This document shows, piece after piece, positions 46,014 through 54,786 of a stretch of DNA of 64,000 nucleotides (positions are counted from its first letter, which is position 1; every line of letters begins with the position of its first letter). The translations under genes were made by a program, and so were the position numbers. This DNA is from Pseudomonas sp. AFG_SD02_1510_Pfu_092 (lineage in GTDB: Bacteria > Pseudomonadota > Gammaproteobacteria > Pseudomonadales > Pseudomonadaceae): contig NZ_PUQD01000020.1 in assembly GCF_003331055.1 (NCBI RefSeq), forward strand, positions 1-64,000. Reading direction: 5' to 3'. The notes under the pieces were generated by a model. It did no database searches, was not told where the DNA came from, and was given only the letters and a program-made list of their open reading frames with translations.

Positions 46014-46955
46014 CTAGGCTCTGTACGAAATCCTTTGAAATTCCGCCAACGCCCCAACCCGCCTGAGTTTCCGTAGAGTTCTGAGCTTTTTAGCGCAGGG
46101 CTCTGCCATGCCCAAACAGCGATACGAAATCTCCGACGCCGACTGGGAGTTGGTCGCCGATCTCTTCAATACACCCCGCCGCACCGGACGCCCACCAGCC
46201 GATGATCGAGTGATGCTCAACGGTGTGTTCTTGGTGCTGCGCGACCTGGCGTGACATGCCTGAGCGATACGGTCCTTGGTCCACGATTTATAAGCGGTTT
46301 CGAGACTGGCGAAACCAGGGCACCTTCAACAAGATGCTCAGGCGGATGCACGTCAAGCTCAACGCACAAGGGCTGATCAATCTGGATACCTGGTGCATCG
46401 ATTCAACGGCAGTCAAAGCAACCCGGGCCTCCTCTGGAGCAGGAAAAAAGGGGGGAGGAAGAACCAGCGGACCACGCACTTGGGCGAAGTCGGGCAGGGC
46501 TAACGACGAAAATTCATATGGTCTGCGACGCCCGCGGTGTGCCACTGCATTTCACCTTGTCCGGCGGACAGGCCAGCGATATCTCGCATGCTCAGCCTCT
46601 ACTTGATGGAGTTCAGGTGCACACAGGCTGGGGCAGACCTCGCAAGCGATGCCGAAAGCTCATGGAAGACAAGGGTTACGACGCTGAAGCACTCAGGCAG
46701 TACTGCGACCGCTATCGCATGCAGCCTGTCATCCCTTACCGAGCCATGAAGCGCAAGCCGAAGCCAGGTCTGCCGCGGCTATTCGACAAGCCCAAGTACA
46801 GGGAGCGGAACTTCATCGAGCGCCTGTTTGGCTGGTTGAAGGAGCACTGCCGCCTGTCGACCCGCTACTGTAAGCTCGCAACAAGTTATGCGGCGATGGT
46901 CACATTGGCCTGCTGCCGGCGGTGTCTACGACACTACTTTTCGTACAGTGCCTAG
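46014..46955 (+). mobile_element. IS5-family element (IS427-like), inactive
   Basis: The ends match as an inverted repeat: CTAGGCTCTGTACGAAAT on the left and the complement of TTTTCGTACAGTGCCTAG on the right, 16 of 18 bases. CTAG at both edges may be the 4-bp target duplication. The inside is one transposase gene, which is broken. The element sits 135 bases upstream of the start of the second MBL gene and may carry or disturb its promoter. Confidence 0.82.
46108..46955 (+). pseudogene. Broken IS5-family transposase
   Basis: The reading begins MPKQRYEISDADWELVADLFNTPRRTGRPPADDRV, then loses about ten bases near 46240 where an SGAAW-type block is expected, shifting the frame to DMPERYGPWSTIYKRFRDWRN. 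A second shift near 46490 separates this from the MVCDARGVPLHFTLSGGQASD part, which runs on to DKGYDAEALRQYCD and KYRERNFIERLFGWLKEHCRLSTRY. The DDE residues lie in different frames, so no active enzyme can be made without repair. Confidence 0.88.
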
Positions 46956-47291
46956 CAGTCGCGAGCTCCATTTTAGCGATTGCCAAACCCCGTGTTGGTC
47001 GAGCGCAAAGGAGACGCCATATATTTGAAAAATCTTAGTTTTTTAGACAACTACGAACCGCGTCTTGTGGCCCTTAGCAGTCCGCCCCGATGGGCCGCTA
47101 AGGGTCGATAGCTGCCTTTCCCCAGAAGAGCCTGAGCCTGGTTTTGGCGATTGGGTAGCCGTCCTCCATCACCCTGTCATGCCATTTCGCAGTGGTCGGG
47201 ATCCTGAAAATATGCTGGGGATAATTTTAGAGATAAAGAGTTGTACCCTTAAGAATAATACCCATTGAATTCAGGACATTTCGTGTTGATA
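46956..47291. other. 335-bp stretch between the IS and the first attR-like site
   Basis: No supported gene or repeat. The sequence is AT-richer than the core chromosome and probably is the right end of the first island module. Confidence 0.5.
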
Positions 47292-47313
47292 CGATTCCTG
47301 TCTCCCGCACCAG
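47292..47313 (+). other. attR-like copy of the tRNA-Thr end, first
   Basis: CGATTCCTGTCTCCCGCACC plus AG matches the tRNA-Thr 3' end in 21 of 22 bases. It marks the right edge of the first island module, 17.7 kb from attL. A hairpin like the tRNA-Thr terminator follows. Confidence 0.78.
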
Positions 47314-47359
47314 AATCCATTGGCCTTTGGCGATTTATCGCTGACTGGCAGCAAGAGAA

Positions 47360-47383
47360 AGCCCGCCTAGTGCGGGTTTTTTT
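47360..47383 (+). terminator. Hairpin after the first attR-like copy
   Basis: CCCGC/GCGGG stem and seven T's, about 45 bases after the att core, the same distance as at tRNA-Thr. Confidence 0.75.
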
Positions 47384-47565
47384 GTGTCTGGATTTTCACG
47401 GCGGGGCTGTGGTTTTTTCACTTCGCGGCGTGCCGTTTTCCATTTAGGGTTGCCGGATTTTTTAGATAATAGTTATCTGTCGTTTAGGTTTCGGCCAATG
47501 TTTACGGGGTGAAAGCCGGGATTTTTCTAGATAATGGTTTCGTCATTTAGAGATAAATTTTTGAA

Positions 47566-47896
47566 ATGCCCCCAATTACTCCTCACGATTTTCAGCTGCT
47601 GAACCCACCCTTCGACTCGTCGCTGGTTGATCTACTGGCCGAACTGGAATTTTTCCGCAGACTGAGGCTGGAGGGCGACACCCCACCTTAGGTGTTCGTT
47701 TAGCTGAAAACTCTTTTTCCGCACCCTGAAAAGCTTGGCGTCGGCCAAGATCGAGGGCAACCACACCGCACTGGCCGACTTACATCGACAGCAGCTCGAA
47801 GGGAAAGCCGGCAGCACACACCGGTTGCCGAAAATTGCCTACATCGAGACCGCCATGGATTACCTGAAAGAGGTGATCAAGCCCGGTGCAGTCTAA
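47566..47896 (+). pseudogene. Fic-family protein remnant
   Basis: The frame from 47566 reads [19 protein letters not shown], then [22 protein letters not shown], the N-terminus of a Fic (AMPylation-type) protein. It meets a TAG where TPPW is usual, then VFV and another TAG, then a frameshift. The frame from 47732 resumes with SLASAKIEGNHTALAD, the inhibitory-helix region of Fic proteins, and stops at 47896. The catalytic HPFxxGNG part is absent. A second, more decayed copy of the first part is at 51010. Confidence 0.68.
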
Positions 47897-47897
47897 G

Positions 47898-48265
47898 CTT
47901 GATCAAGAGACCAGGAGGAAGATCAGCTATGAGCTGGGGCACGGTAGAATCGATGTGGTCGCTGCCTATGGTGGTCGAGCATGAGCAAACCATTTGACAT
48001 GGAGCTGTTCTTGATTGCAGTGCTGACGGGCTCGAATGCAACGAGGCAGCGCTATTTTAGGCCGGCGAAGCTTATCCAAGCTGAATCGCAAAGCGCTGGC
48101 AGTTAGAGACGCCTTGGGCTTGGCGGAAAAAAAATTTGGTATGGTTTCTTTAGCAGCGCCTAACTGGACGACCCGAGGCTACAAGATATTACTACCTGTT
48201 GACCGTGAGACTGCTTGCTTGTCGCTTGGGAAAGCCATGTGGCTTCGGTGCCAGGTGAAGAAATA
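47898..48265 (+). pseudogene. Decayed copy of the second integrase end and its helper
   Basis: This stretch follows 32890-33260 closely. It starts in the frame of RRKISYELGHGRIDVVAAYGG (integrase C-terminus), then the overlapping start MSKPFDMELFLIAVLTGS of the helper gene. Frameshifts soon after NATRQRY break the helper, though TPWAW-like and YYYLLTV-like words can still be found in other frames. It shows that a second island of the same integrase class landed here. Confidence 0.82.
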
Positions 48266-48484
48266 ATGGACGAACTTAGGCGTTCCGAAGCAGATGGCCG
48301 CCTCGTGGATACGTTTCTCTCTGCCAAGGAGTTGAAAAAAGCTGGCAGAACAGGAATGTGAGGCTTTAGCTCAACAGAGGCTTTCAAGGCAAGAAGCAGG
48401 TGTAGTACATTTCCGTGATGGCATTGGGCCTGCTTGTCGTGTCTGAGTGATGTCGGGGAAGACCATAAATAAGTCGGAGCTATA

Positions 48485-49762
48485 ATGTACACTGTCAGGG
48501 AAGTTAAAATAGATAATTTTTGGCATAGACTGGATGCCAAATGCACATTTAATGACGATGTAAACATCATCATTGGACGTAACGGCACTGGCAAAACTAC
48601 CTTCATGAATATGCTGCACGCTGCTTTGACGGTAGATTTGGAAGAGTTGGCTGAGAATGATTTTACCACCATTACTATTAAACTTGTTAATGGCAGTAAG
48701 AGTCGATTAATTCGAGTGACAAAAAGTGATGGTCCGAGTTTTAATTTTCATTCCATTGATTATAAGATTTCAAATAGGCGGCATTCCCTTAGGGCTATCG
48801 CTAGTAGCGACGAAGTCCGCGTGCCAATGGGGTTCAAGAAACGAATCCTAGAAGAGGCAGCAGCTGTGCGTAGCTGTCTTGCTGAACTTATCAGTTTGTC
48901 GTCCCTCTCAGTATATCGGCTTAAAAGCTCGGAAGATTATGAAATCAAGGACCGAGCAGGTAGGCGGCTGATATCGCCTATTGACTTCCGGCTTATGCAA
49001 TTAAGGGCGGATATAACAAAATATCAGTACGAACTATCTGTTAAGGCGCGCGAGATTTCGTCGACTCTACAAAAAGACGTGCTGGCGTCAATCCTTTTTA
49101 CCGAAAGTTCCACAAGCTCCCGAAGAGTGCCAGCAAATTTTGAAAAAGATAAAGAGCAACGGAAGCTCGTTAATGCTTATACAAGGCTTGGAGCTAGCGA
49201 TACAAATACTCAGAAAAAGATTTCTTCGCATATAGCGGCTGTTGACGAAGCTTTTAAGGTTTTCTATACGCATAATGCCAAGGATATGAAAGATAAGCAC
49301 TTCACTGCCATTGAGTCGTTCTTGAGGACTCAAAATATTGTAGAGATGTCCCTCATGGCAGAAGAGAAGACGCTTGATATATATAGCGAGATGAATCAGT
49401 TCACGTCTACGCTAAAAGAATTCATTCCGGATAAAAGCTTTAGTATAAGCTCTGGCGAGCTGAAAGTTAGCAGTACTGAGGGCGACAGCGAAGAAATCCC
49501 AATAGCTAAACTTTCTTCCGGGGAGAAGCAATTAATAATCCTTCTGGCAGAAGCCTTGCTTCAGAGAGGAAGGCATTATGTTTATCTCGCAGATGAACCT
49601 GAACTCTCATTGCACATAGACTGGCAGAGGAAAATTATCCCTGCTATTAAGAAACTCAATCAAAATGCTCAAATAATTGCAGCTACTCACTCGCCGGAGG
49701 TGGCTTCAAAATATCGCGATAATATCATTGATATGAAGGGTGTCATCAATGGCCGGGCTTGA
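48485..49762 (+). CDS. ariA: PARIS-like ATPase AriA
   Basis: A 425-residue ABC/SMC-like AAA ATPase. Walker A is GRNGTGKTT at residues 31-39, the signature is KLSSGEKQLIILLAEALL, Walker B is YLADEPELSLH and the switch histidine is in ATHSPEVAS. The size and the following DUF4435 gene match the AriA-AriB pair of the PARIS system, which detects phage anti-restriction proteins and then triggers a toxic nuclease. CGGAGC precedes the ATG. Codon use is AT-rich. Another ATPase-DUF4435 system cannot be ruled out by eye. Confidence 0.82.
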   Translation: MYTVREVKIDNFWHRLDAKCTFNDDVNIIIGRNGTGKTTFMNMLHAALTVDLEELAENDFTTITIKLVNGSKSRLIRVTKSDGPSFNFHSIDYKISNRRHSLRAIASSDEVRVPMGFKKRILEEAAAVRSCLAELISLSSLSVYRLKSSEDYEIKDRAGRRLISPIDFRLMQLRADITKYQYELSVKAREISSTLQKDVLASILFTESSTSSRRVPANFEKDKEQRKLVNAYTRLGASDTNTQKKISSHIAAVDEAFKVFYTHNAKDMKDKHFTAIESFLRTQNIVEMSLMAEEKTLDIYSEMNQFTSTLKEFIPDKSFSISSGELKVSSTEGDSEEIPIAKLSSGEKQLIILLAEALLQRGRHYVYLADEPELSLHIDWQRKIIPAIKKLNQNAQIIAATHSPEVASKYRDNIIDMKGVINGRA

Positions 49763-50585
49763 ATATTCGGATGAGGCCTTGAATGTTCGGGCGGCATTTT
49801 TTGGCCAAAATCGTATGCTTTATGTTGAAGGTGATGATGACGTCATCTTCTGGGAGTCCATTCTAAGCGCCTTCGGAAAAGACGGATATAAAGTAGAGTC
49901 TGTGGGCGGAGTTGAAGAGCTGAAGAAAAAGATTATCAAAATTGCTAATCGCGATATTGATTCGGCTGCGGCCAGGGACTCGGACTTTAATAAGCTGGAC
50001 TTGAGCTATGTTGCCGTTCCAGATGTTGTTGTGACGTATGGACACTCAATCGAAAATACACTGATCACATCACCTGGGCTTGTTCATCTTGCAAGGGTGT
50101 ACGGTCGGGTCCCAGTCGGTACGATATCGGAGGTGGATTTCGACGATTGGATGGAAGGTTTGGAGAACAGTTTTGAAGATTTAATCTTCTATGATGCAGC
50201 TAATCAAATTAATGGAATTGGAGAGTCAGTACTTTCGGACAATTGTACGAGGTTTATGACTAGTCAGAAGTCGTGCTCCCCATGTGATGCCAAGATCGGG
50301 GCAGAACTAGTGAAACATGCAGCTAACCTTAATTTGCATACTCATATGACTGCAACAAAAGCCGTGTTTGCAGCGACTGGGCATAGAGCTCTTGATTTTA
50401 TGCGAGGTCACTTTCTCGCTACAGCTGCAATGAAGAAGGTGAATCGGGTGCTTGCTGGGAACGGCGCGAGTAAATCTGTTAACAATGACAGCTTTACGAG
50501 TAGCCTTATGTTGGGTTTTGGTAGCGTATTCAATAATCTACATCCGCACTATGAGTATTATAGTGTTGAGGTGGCGAACATCTAG
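49749..50585 (+). CDS. ariB: PARIS-like DUF4435/TOPRIM protein AriB
   Basis: A 278-residue protein overlapping ariA by 14 bases. YVEGDDDVIFW (residues 25-35) is the first TOPRIM motif with its catalytic glutamate, and VTYGHSIENTL is the DUF4435 hallmark. In PARIS, AriB is held by AriA and, once released, acts as an RNase that targets host tRNA. AAGGG nine bases before 49749 supports this ATG; a GTG at 49740 is the alternative. The gene ends 270 bases before the second attR-like site. Confidence 0.82.
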   Translation: MAGLEYSDEALNVRAAFFGQNRMLYVEGDDDVIFWESILSAFGKDGYKVESVGGVEELKKKIIKIANRDIDSAAARDSDFNKLDLSYVAVPDVVVTYGHSIENTLITSPGLVHLARVYGRVPVGTISEVDFDDWMEGLENSFEDLIFYDAANQINGIGESVLSDNCTRFMTSQKSCSPCDAKIGAELVKHAANLNLHTHMTATKAVFAATGHRALDFMRGHFLATAAMKKVNRVLAGNGASKSVNNDSFTSSLMLGFGSVFNNLHPHYEYYSVEVANI

Positions 50586-50857
50586 GGTGTGGTTGCGCTT
50601 TAGGTTTTGCTATTCTCAATGGTTCTTTTCACATAAGTATGATCTCTTTGCATATGGATGTGCTTGAGATTTGCTTTGTATTAATAAGGCCTGCTTCTTA
50701 GTTGGTCTGTGCATGGCCAATCGCTTTTGCATTTACCATTGTTTTTCTAGGAGTATAGCGTTTCGTTAGCTGGAAAATAGACTGAGGATAACTTTTGGGT
50801 AAGGACTTTTGCCGTGATGGACAAATATGAATAAATTCAGAGCTTTGAGCGCTGATA

Positions 50858-50878
50858 CGATTCCTTTCTCCGCACCAG
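50858..50878 (+). other. attR-like copy of the tRNA-Thr end, second
   Basis: CGATTCCTTTCTCCGCACC plus AG matches the tRNA-Thr end with one gap and one mismatch. With the copy at 47292 it shares the preceding TGATA. It is the right edge of the PARIS module and of the whole island. Confidence 0.72.
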
Positions 50879-50920
50879 AGTCAGTTGTAGCGAGTTTTCG
50901 CTGTCTGGCATCAAGCAAAT

Positions 50921-50944
50921 GCCCGCTTTCTGCGGGGCTTTTTT
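50921..50944 (+). terminator. Hairpin after the second attR-like copy
   Basis: CCCGC/GCGGG stem with six T's, at the same distance from the att core as the hairpins at 29653 and 47360. Confidence 0.75.
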
Positions 50945-51009
50945 GTACCTGTTTTTTTCACGACGGGGGACTGTGGCTTTTTAGGTAATGGTTTCGTCGT
51001 TTAGAGATG

Positions 51010-51130
51010 ATTTTGAAACGCCCGGTTTACTTATCACGTTTCGCAGCGTCTTAACCCACCCTTCGCTCGCTGATTGAGGTACCGGCCGCACTGGCGTTGC
51101 TACGCAGGCTAAGGCTGGCGGACGACAGCG
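51010..51130 (+). pseudogene. Second, shorter Fic remnant
   Basis: The DNA here follows 47560-47690: AACGCCCGG, a region ending ACCCACCCTTCG, then a CTGGCG...CGCAGGCTAAGGCTGG stretch that decodes as LALLRRLRLADDSE, like the [10 protein letters not shown] of the first remnant. In-frame stops interrupt it. It is the same resident sequence copied by the tandem insertion. Confidence 0.55.
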
Positions 51131-51299
51131 AAGCTCGCGTTCGCTTTGCCCCCAATTGGTAAACAACCATATTCCCACAAAGCGCGCAGCCCTTTCGTAC
51201 CCTTGGAAACTTGCGAAACCAACCCCTAGGGAATAAAGTCCCCCCGTCGCCGACGCATCGGCGATGCGACCTTGGCCGGTCGGAATCGAAAGGCGTATC

Positions 51300-51331
51300 A
51301 GCGCCCAATCTTCATCGCAGGCGCTTTTTTG
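51300..51331 (+). terminator. Hairpin before the C4-like RNA
   Basis: AGCGCC/GGCGCT stem with a 14-base loop and a T-run, just upstream of the C4-like sequence. Confidence 0.45.
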
Positions 51332-51350
51332 TGCTCGTGATGTCGCGTTA

Positions 51351-51430
51351 TGGCGGTGGTGCGCGGGACACCTTCGGGTGTGCCGGGCTCCTTTCGTCCC
51401 GGTCGGCCAACCCGCGTACTGCTGCCACCT
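51351..51430 (+). ncRNA. C4-like phage antisense RNA
   Basis: The stretch begins TGGCGGTGGTGCGCGGGACA and ends CCCGCGTACTGCTGCCACC. It contains a CACC-TTCG-GGTG hairpin and a second imperfect stem, enclosed by an outer GGCGG...GCTGCC pairing. This is the pattern of C4 antisense RNAs, first known from phages P1 and P7 and common before small cassette genes in Pseudomonas. The long overlapping reading of about 90 codons (RYGGGARDTFGCAGLL) is a by-product of the RNA and not called as a gene. Confidence 0.6.
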
Positions 51431-51603
51431 TAACTTGCTTGGCCGCGAGCGGTGGCGGTTCCATCACGAAAGGAACGCATGCATGACCATCGTAAATTCG
51501 TTGAACATCCTCACATCCGCTCACCACCACCGTTTCTCGACGGTTTCCAGAAATTTTATCTCCAGTCACCCCCGCCCAATCTCCGCAAAAACGGAGGCCC
51601 ACC

Positions 51604-51834
51604 ATGACTAACCAAGAACGCCTCTCCACCATCCAAAGCTACGCCTGGACCCTCGAACTGCTCGGCGAGGCCCTGGTCCAGCACGATGAAACGCTGGAAT
51701 GCGAACACAACCCGCACCTGAGCTTTCGCAACACGGCTGGTATCCATCAGGCGATCCGGATCATCAGTCGTTTGACCAGTGAGCAGTGTGGGAAGGTGAT
51801 GGCGCGGAACGATCAGGACGCCGCCGAGACATAG
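51604..51834 (+). CDS. Small hypothetical protein after the C4-like RNA
   Basis: A 76-residue protein, MTNQERLSTIQSYAWTLELLGEALVQHDETLECEHNPHLSFRNTAGIHQAI, mostly helical. AACGGAGG lies shortly upstream. Small proteins of this kind are common after C4-like elements in Pseudomonas; function unknown. Confidence 0.72.
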   Translation: MTNQERLSTIQSYAWTLELLGEALVQHDETLECEHNPHLSFRNTAGIHQAIRIISRLTSEQCGKVMARNDQDAAET

Positions 51835-51944
51835 GCGGGGTTATTGAGGAGTGGCGGGCCAGGCGCCGTGGTTGCGGCTGGTCTGCTGTTGCGGTTGCTT
51901 GGGGGTTGTTTCTGTCAAGCGGGTTATGGGGCTGCTGTGCAGCC

Positions 51945-52276
51945 CATCGCAGGCAAGCCAGCTCCTACCTTGGCCGCGGTGTGTTCAAGATTTGTGTACT
52001 ACTTGTTAGAGAGGGCGGCGTGGTGGATGGCACGGGCTTCGCCCGTGTTCGCGGGCACGCCCGCTCCCACAGGGATCGCACCAATATTCAAAATTGAGCA
52101 AGACAGTTGCTCTAAGGACCGTGCTAGTCCAGGAATGTGCGCACGATCTGCAGCTGAGCAAATGGCATGGGCTTTGTGCGTGTTTGTGAGGGGCTTTTTC
52201 TTGATGCGGGCTTGCGGGTATGGGCGGCGTTATTGGGGCTGCTATGCAGCCCATCGCGACGCAAGGCCGCTCCCAC
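51945..52276. repeat. Scattered REP pieces
   Basis: Three pieces: CAGGCAAGCCAGCTCCTAC near 51950, a GGCTTCGCCCGTGTTCGCGGGCACGCCCGCTCCCAC block at 52028-52073 followed by the ATTGAGCAAGACAGTTGC spacer also seen in the 56.5-kb array, and CGCAAGGCCGCTCCCAC near 52260. No gene is seen in 51835-52453. Confidence 0.7.
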
Positions 52277-52453
52277 AAATCGACCTGTGACATTGCCTCG
52301 GGTGCCGCTTGGTTGGGGGCACAGATCACTCACATAACGCTGCCAGCTTTGCGCAACGTGCATAAGTTCGTTGCTGCAAGTTCGTATTCCAACAACGGTA
52401 CCTGGCGAATAGGCTTTCTCCTGAACTTTCTCACCCCATTCGGAGATGTCGCC

Positions 52454-53668
52454 ATGTCAGCGAGCAGCCCTGATGTAACCGCTTCATCGTCGGCGCATGC
52501 CGAAGCAGCGCCGACCCTGTCCAAGGCGTTGGTCATCTTTCTTGCGTTCTGCTGTGGCGCGGTGGTCGCCAACCTCTATTACGCACAACCCATCGTCGAA
52601 CTCATCGCGCCCAGCATCGGCCTGTCGCCCGAACATGCCAGCCTGATCGTTTCGTTGACCCAGTTCGGCTACGCCGCGGGCCTGCTGTTTCTGGTGCCGC
52701 TGGCCGACCTGATGGAAAACAAGCGTCTCGTGATCGGCTTTACCTTGGTGGTCGGCGTGTTTCTCGCCGCAGCAGGCGTTGCCGAATCGCCGTCGTTGTT
52801 CCTGATCGCCTCGCTGATGATCGGCCTGACCTCTGTCGCGGTGCAGATTTTGGTACCGCTCGCCGCGCACATGGCACCGGAGAGCAGCCGGGGCCGGGTG
52901 GTGGGCAACATCATGAGTGGCCTGCTGCTGGGGATTCTGCTGGCGCGTCCGGCCTCCAGCCTGGTGTCGGAATATATTGGCTGGCGCGGGGTGTTTTTCA
53001 GCGCCGCCGTGCTGATGGTGGTGATCGCTGCGCTGGTGGCGGTGCTGCTGCCCAAGCGTATGCCTAACCATCACACCACCTATGGTCAGTTGATCGGCTC
53101 GGTGTTCGGCCTGGCCAGGCGCTATGCGGTGCTTCGTGAGCGTTCGTTGTATCAGGGGCTGTTGTTCGCCAGCTTCAGCTTCTTCTGGACCGTGGTGCCG
53201 ATCGAGTTGATCCGTCATTACGGCTTCAGCCAGAACGGTGTGGCGCTGTTCGCCCTGGTCGGTGCCGTGGGCGCCATCGCCGCGCCAATCGCTGGTCGCC
53301 TGGCCGATGCCGGCCATGGCCATGTCAGCACGCTGGCAGCGTTGCTTATGGCGCCGGCGGCGCTGCTGATCGGGGGTATTCCGGGGCTGGGCTATCTGGG
53401 CCTGGTCGCTGCTGCGGTTGCTTTGGACTTCGCGGTGCAGTTGAACATGGTCCTTGGCCAGCGCGAGGTCTACGCGCTGGACCCTAACAGCCGGGCACGG
53501 CTGAACGCGGTGTTCATGACCAGTATCTTCGTCGGTGGTGCATTGGGTTCGATGGTCGCCAGCCCGCTCTACGAGCGCTTTGGCTGGGCCACCACAAGCC
53601 TGGTTGCCGCTGTGATCCCCGCGCTGGCACTGGTGATTTTCCTCGGCAAGCACGCCGGCAAGCGCTGA
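52454..53668 (+). CDS. MFS transporter (drug-exporter type)
   Basis: A 404-residue transporter with 12 predicted helices. The first is FLAFCCGAVVANLYYAQPIVELIA, followed by the MFS loop QFGYAAGLLFLVPLADLMENKR. The last third holds NMVLGQREVYALDPNSRARLNAVFMTSIFVGGALGS. These fit the YnfM/DHA1-like exporters of small toxic molecules. GGAG at 52442 supports the ATG at 52454. The LysR gene downstream in the same direction may control it. Confidence 0.88.
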   Translation: MSASSPDVTASSSAHAEAAPTLSKALVIFLAFCCGAVVANLYYAQPIVELIAPSIGLSPEHASLIVSLTQFGYAAGLLFLVPLADLMENKRLVIGFTLVVGVFLAAAGVAESPSLFLIASLMIGLTSVAVQILVPLAAHMAPESSRGRVVGNIMSGLLLGILLARPASSLVSEYIGWRGVFFSAAVLMVVIAALVAVLLPKRMPNHHTTYGQLIGSVFGLARRYAVLRERSLYQGLLFASFSFFWTVVPIELIRHYGFSQNGVALFALVGAVGAIAAPIAGRLADAGHGHVSTLAALLMAPAALLIGGIPGLGYLGLVAAAVALDFAVQLNMVLGQREVYALDPNSRARLNAVFMTSIFVGGALGSMVASPLYERFGWATTSLVAAVIPALALVIFLGKHAGKR

Positions 53669-53788
53669 CGCCTGCGCAGCACACTCGTCATAGCTCGAAG
53701 CCGTTCAGGTCACTATGATCCAGACTACCTGCAACCTCGAAGGGCGGCGCCACGCAGCCCTTCATGGATCATCAGCGGAGCTGAACAG

Positions 53789-54691
53789 ATGGACAAGTTT
53801 CTCGCGTTGAGCATGTTTGTAGAGACCGTGCGCTGCGGCGGCTACTCCGCCGCCGCACGCAAGCTCGGCGTGGCGACATCCTCGGTAGCGCGGCAGGTGG
53901 CTGCGCTGGAGGCGGAGCTGGGTACCACGCTGATTACCCGCAGCACACGGCAGAACAGCCCCACCGACCTGGGCCAGGCCTATTTCGATAATGCCGTGGC
54001 CATTCTCGATGCACTCGCCGCCGCCGACAGCCTGGTCACCGACCGGGGTAGCGAAGCCAAAGGCAAGCTGCGGGTCAGCGTTCCGGTGGAGTTCGGCCGC
54101 CGCTTGATCTCACCCCACCTCGGGCGCTTTCTGGCAGCGCATCCGGAACTGGAGGTGAGCCTGAACCTGAACGATGGCATGGTCGATCTGTTCAAGGACC
54201 GGGTCGATCTGGCCGTTCGCCTGGGGTCGACGGTTTCCAGTGAAGAAGTCATCTGCAGCACCATCGGCCACTTCCAGCGCTGGTTGGTGGCAAGCCCGGC
54301 CTATCTGCAACAGCATGGCGCCCCGACCCAACCGGGCGAGCTGTCGGGCCATGCGTGCATGCGCTTCGATTACGGTGGCCCATTGAGGGACTGGCATTTC
54401 CAGGTGGATGGCCAGACCGTGCCTGTGGCGGTGCAGGGCCGGATGCAGAGCAATAACGCCGACATATTGCGGCAGGCGGCGGTGGCGGGGCAGGGCGTGG
54501 CGCTGTTGGCCGACTGGCTGGTGGCAGAAGATGTGCAACACGGGCGGCTGACCCGCTTGCTGCCGGAATATGAAGTCAACCCGACAGCGGTAAACGCTTC
54601 GATCAATATCGTTTACCTGCCGATCAATCGCGAATCGACCCGTATCAGAGTCTTCGCCCAGTTCATGAAAGAGCTACTGAACATCGCCTAG
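53789..54691 (+). CDS. LysR-family regulator
   Basis: A 300-residue regulator. The N-terminal helix-turn-helix is in MDKFLALSMFVETVRCGGYSAAARKLGVATSSVARQVAALEAELG. An effector domain follows (about 90-295). It resembles the AaeR/DsdR-like subgroup with the start LSMFVETV. Its target may be the MFS gene or the downstream DsbA-like gene. Confidence 0.9.
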   Translation: MDKFLALSMFVETVRCGGYSAAARKLGVATSSVARQVAALEAELGTTLITRSTRQNSPTDLGQAYFDNAVAILDALAAADSLVTDRGSEAKGKLRVSVPVEFGRRLISPHLGRFLAAHPELEVSLNLNDGMVDLFKDRVDLAVRLGSTVSSEEVICSTIGHFQRWLVASPAYLQQHGAPTQPGELSGHACMRFDYGGPLRDWHFQVDGQTVPVAVQGRMQSNNADILRQAAVAGQGVALLADWLVAEDVQHGRLTRLLPEYEVNPTAVNASINIVYLPINRESTRIRVFAQFMKELLNIA

Positions 54692-54786
54692 CAGCCGACG
54701 CAACGCTCCCTTGCGTGCTGGATGGCTACTGCAAGTTCCGGCAACTCCTTAACCTTGAGGCGAACACAGCCTCAAGGATATTGACG

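Noticed and set aside
51211..51486. 91-codon plus-strand frame overlapping the C4-like RNA
   Set aside because: Its sequence is set by the RNA hairpins. Such frames are often annotated in Pseudomonas and phage P4 relatives, but nothing here supports translation.
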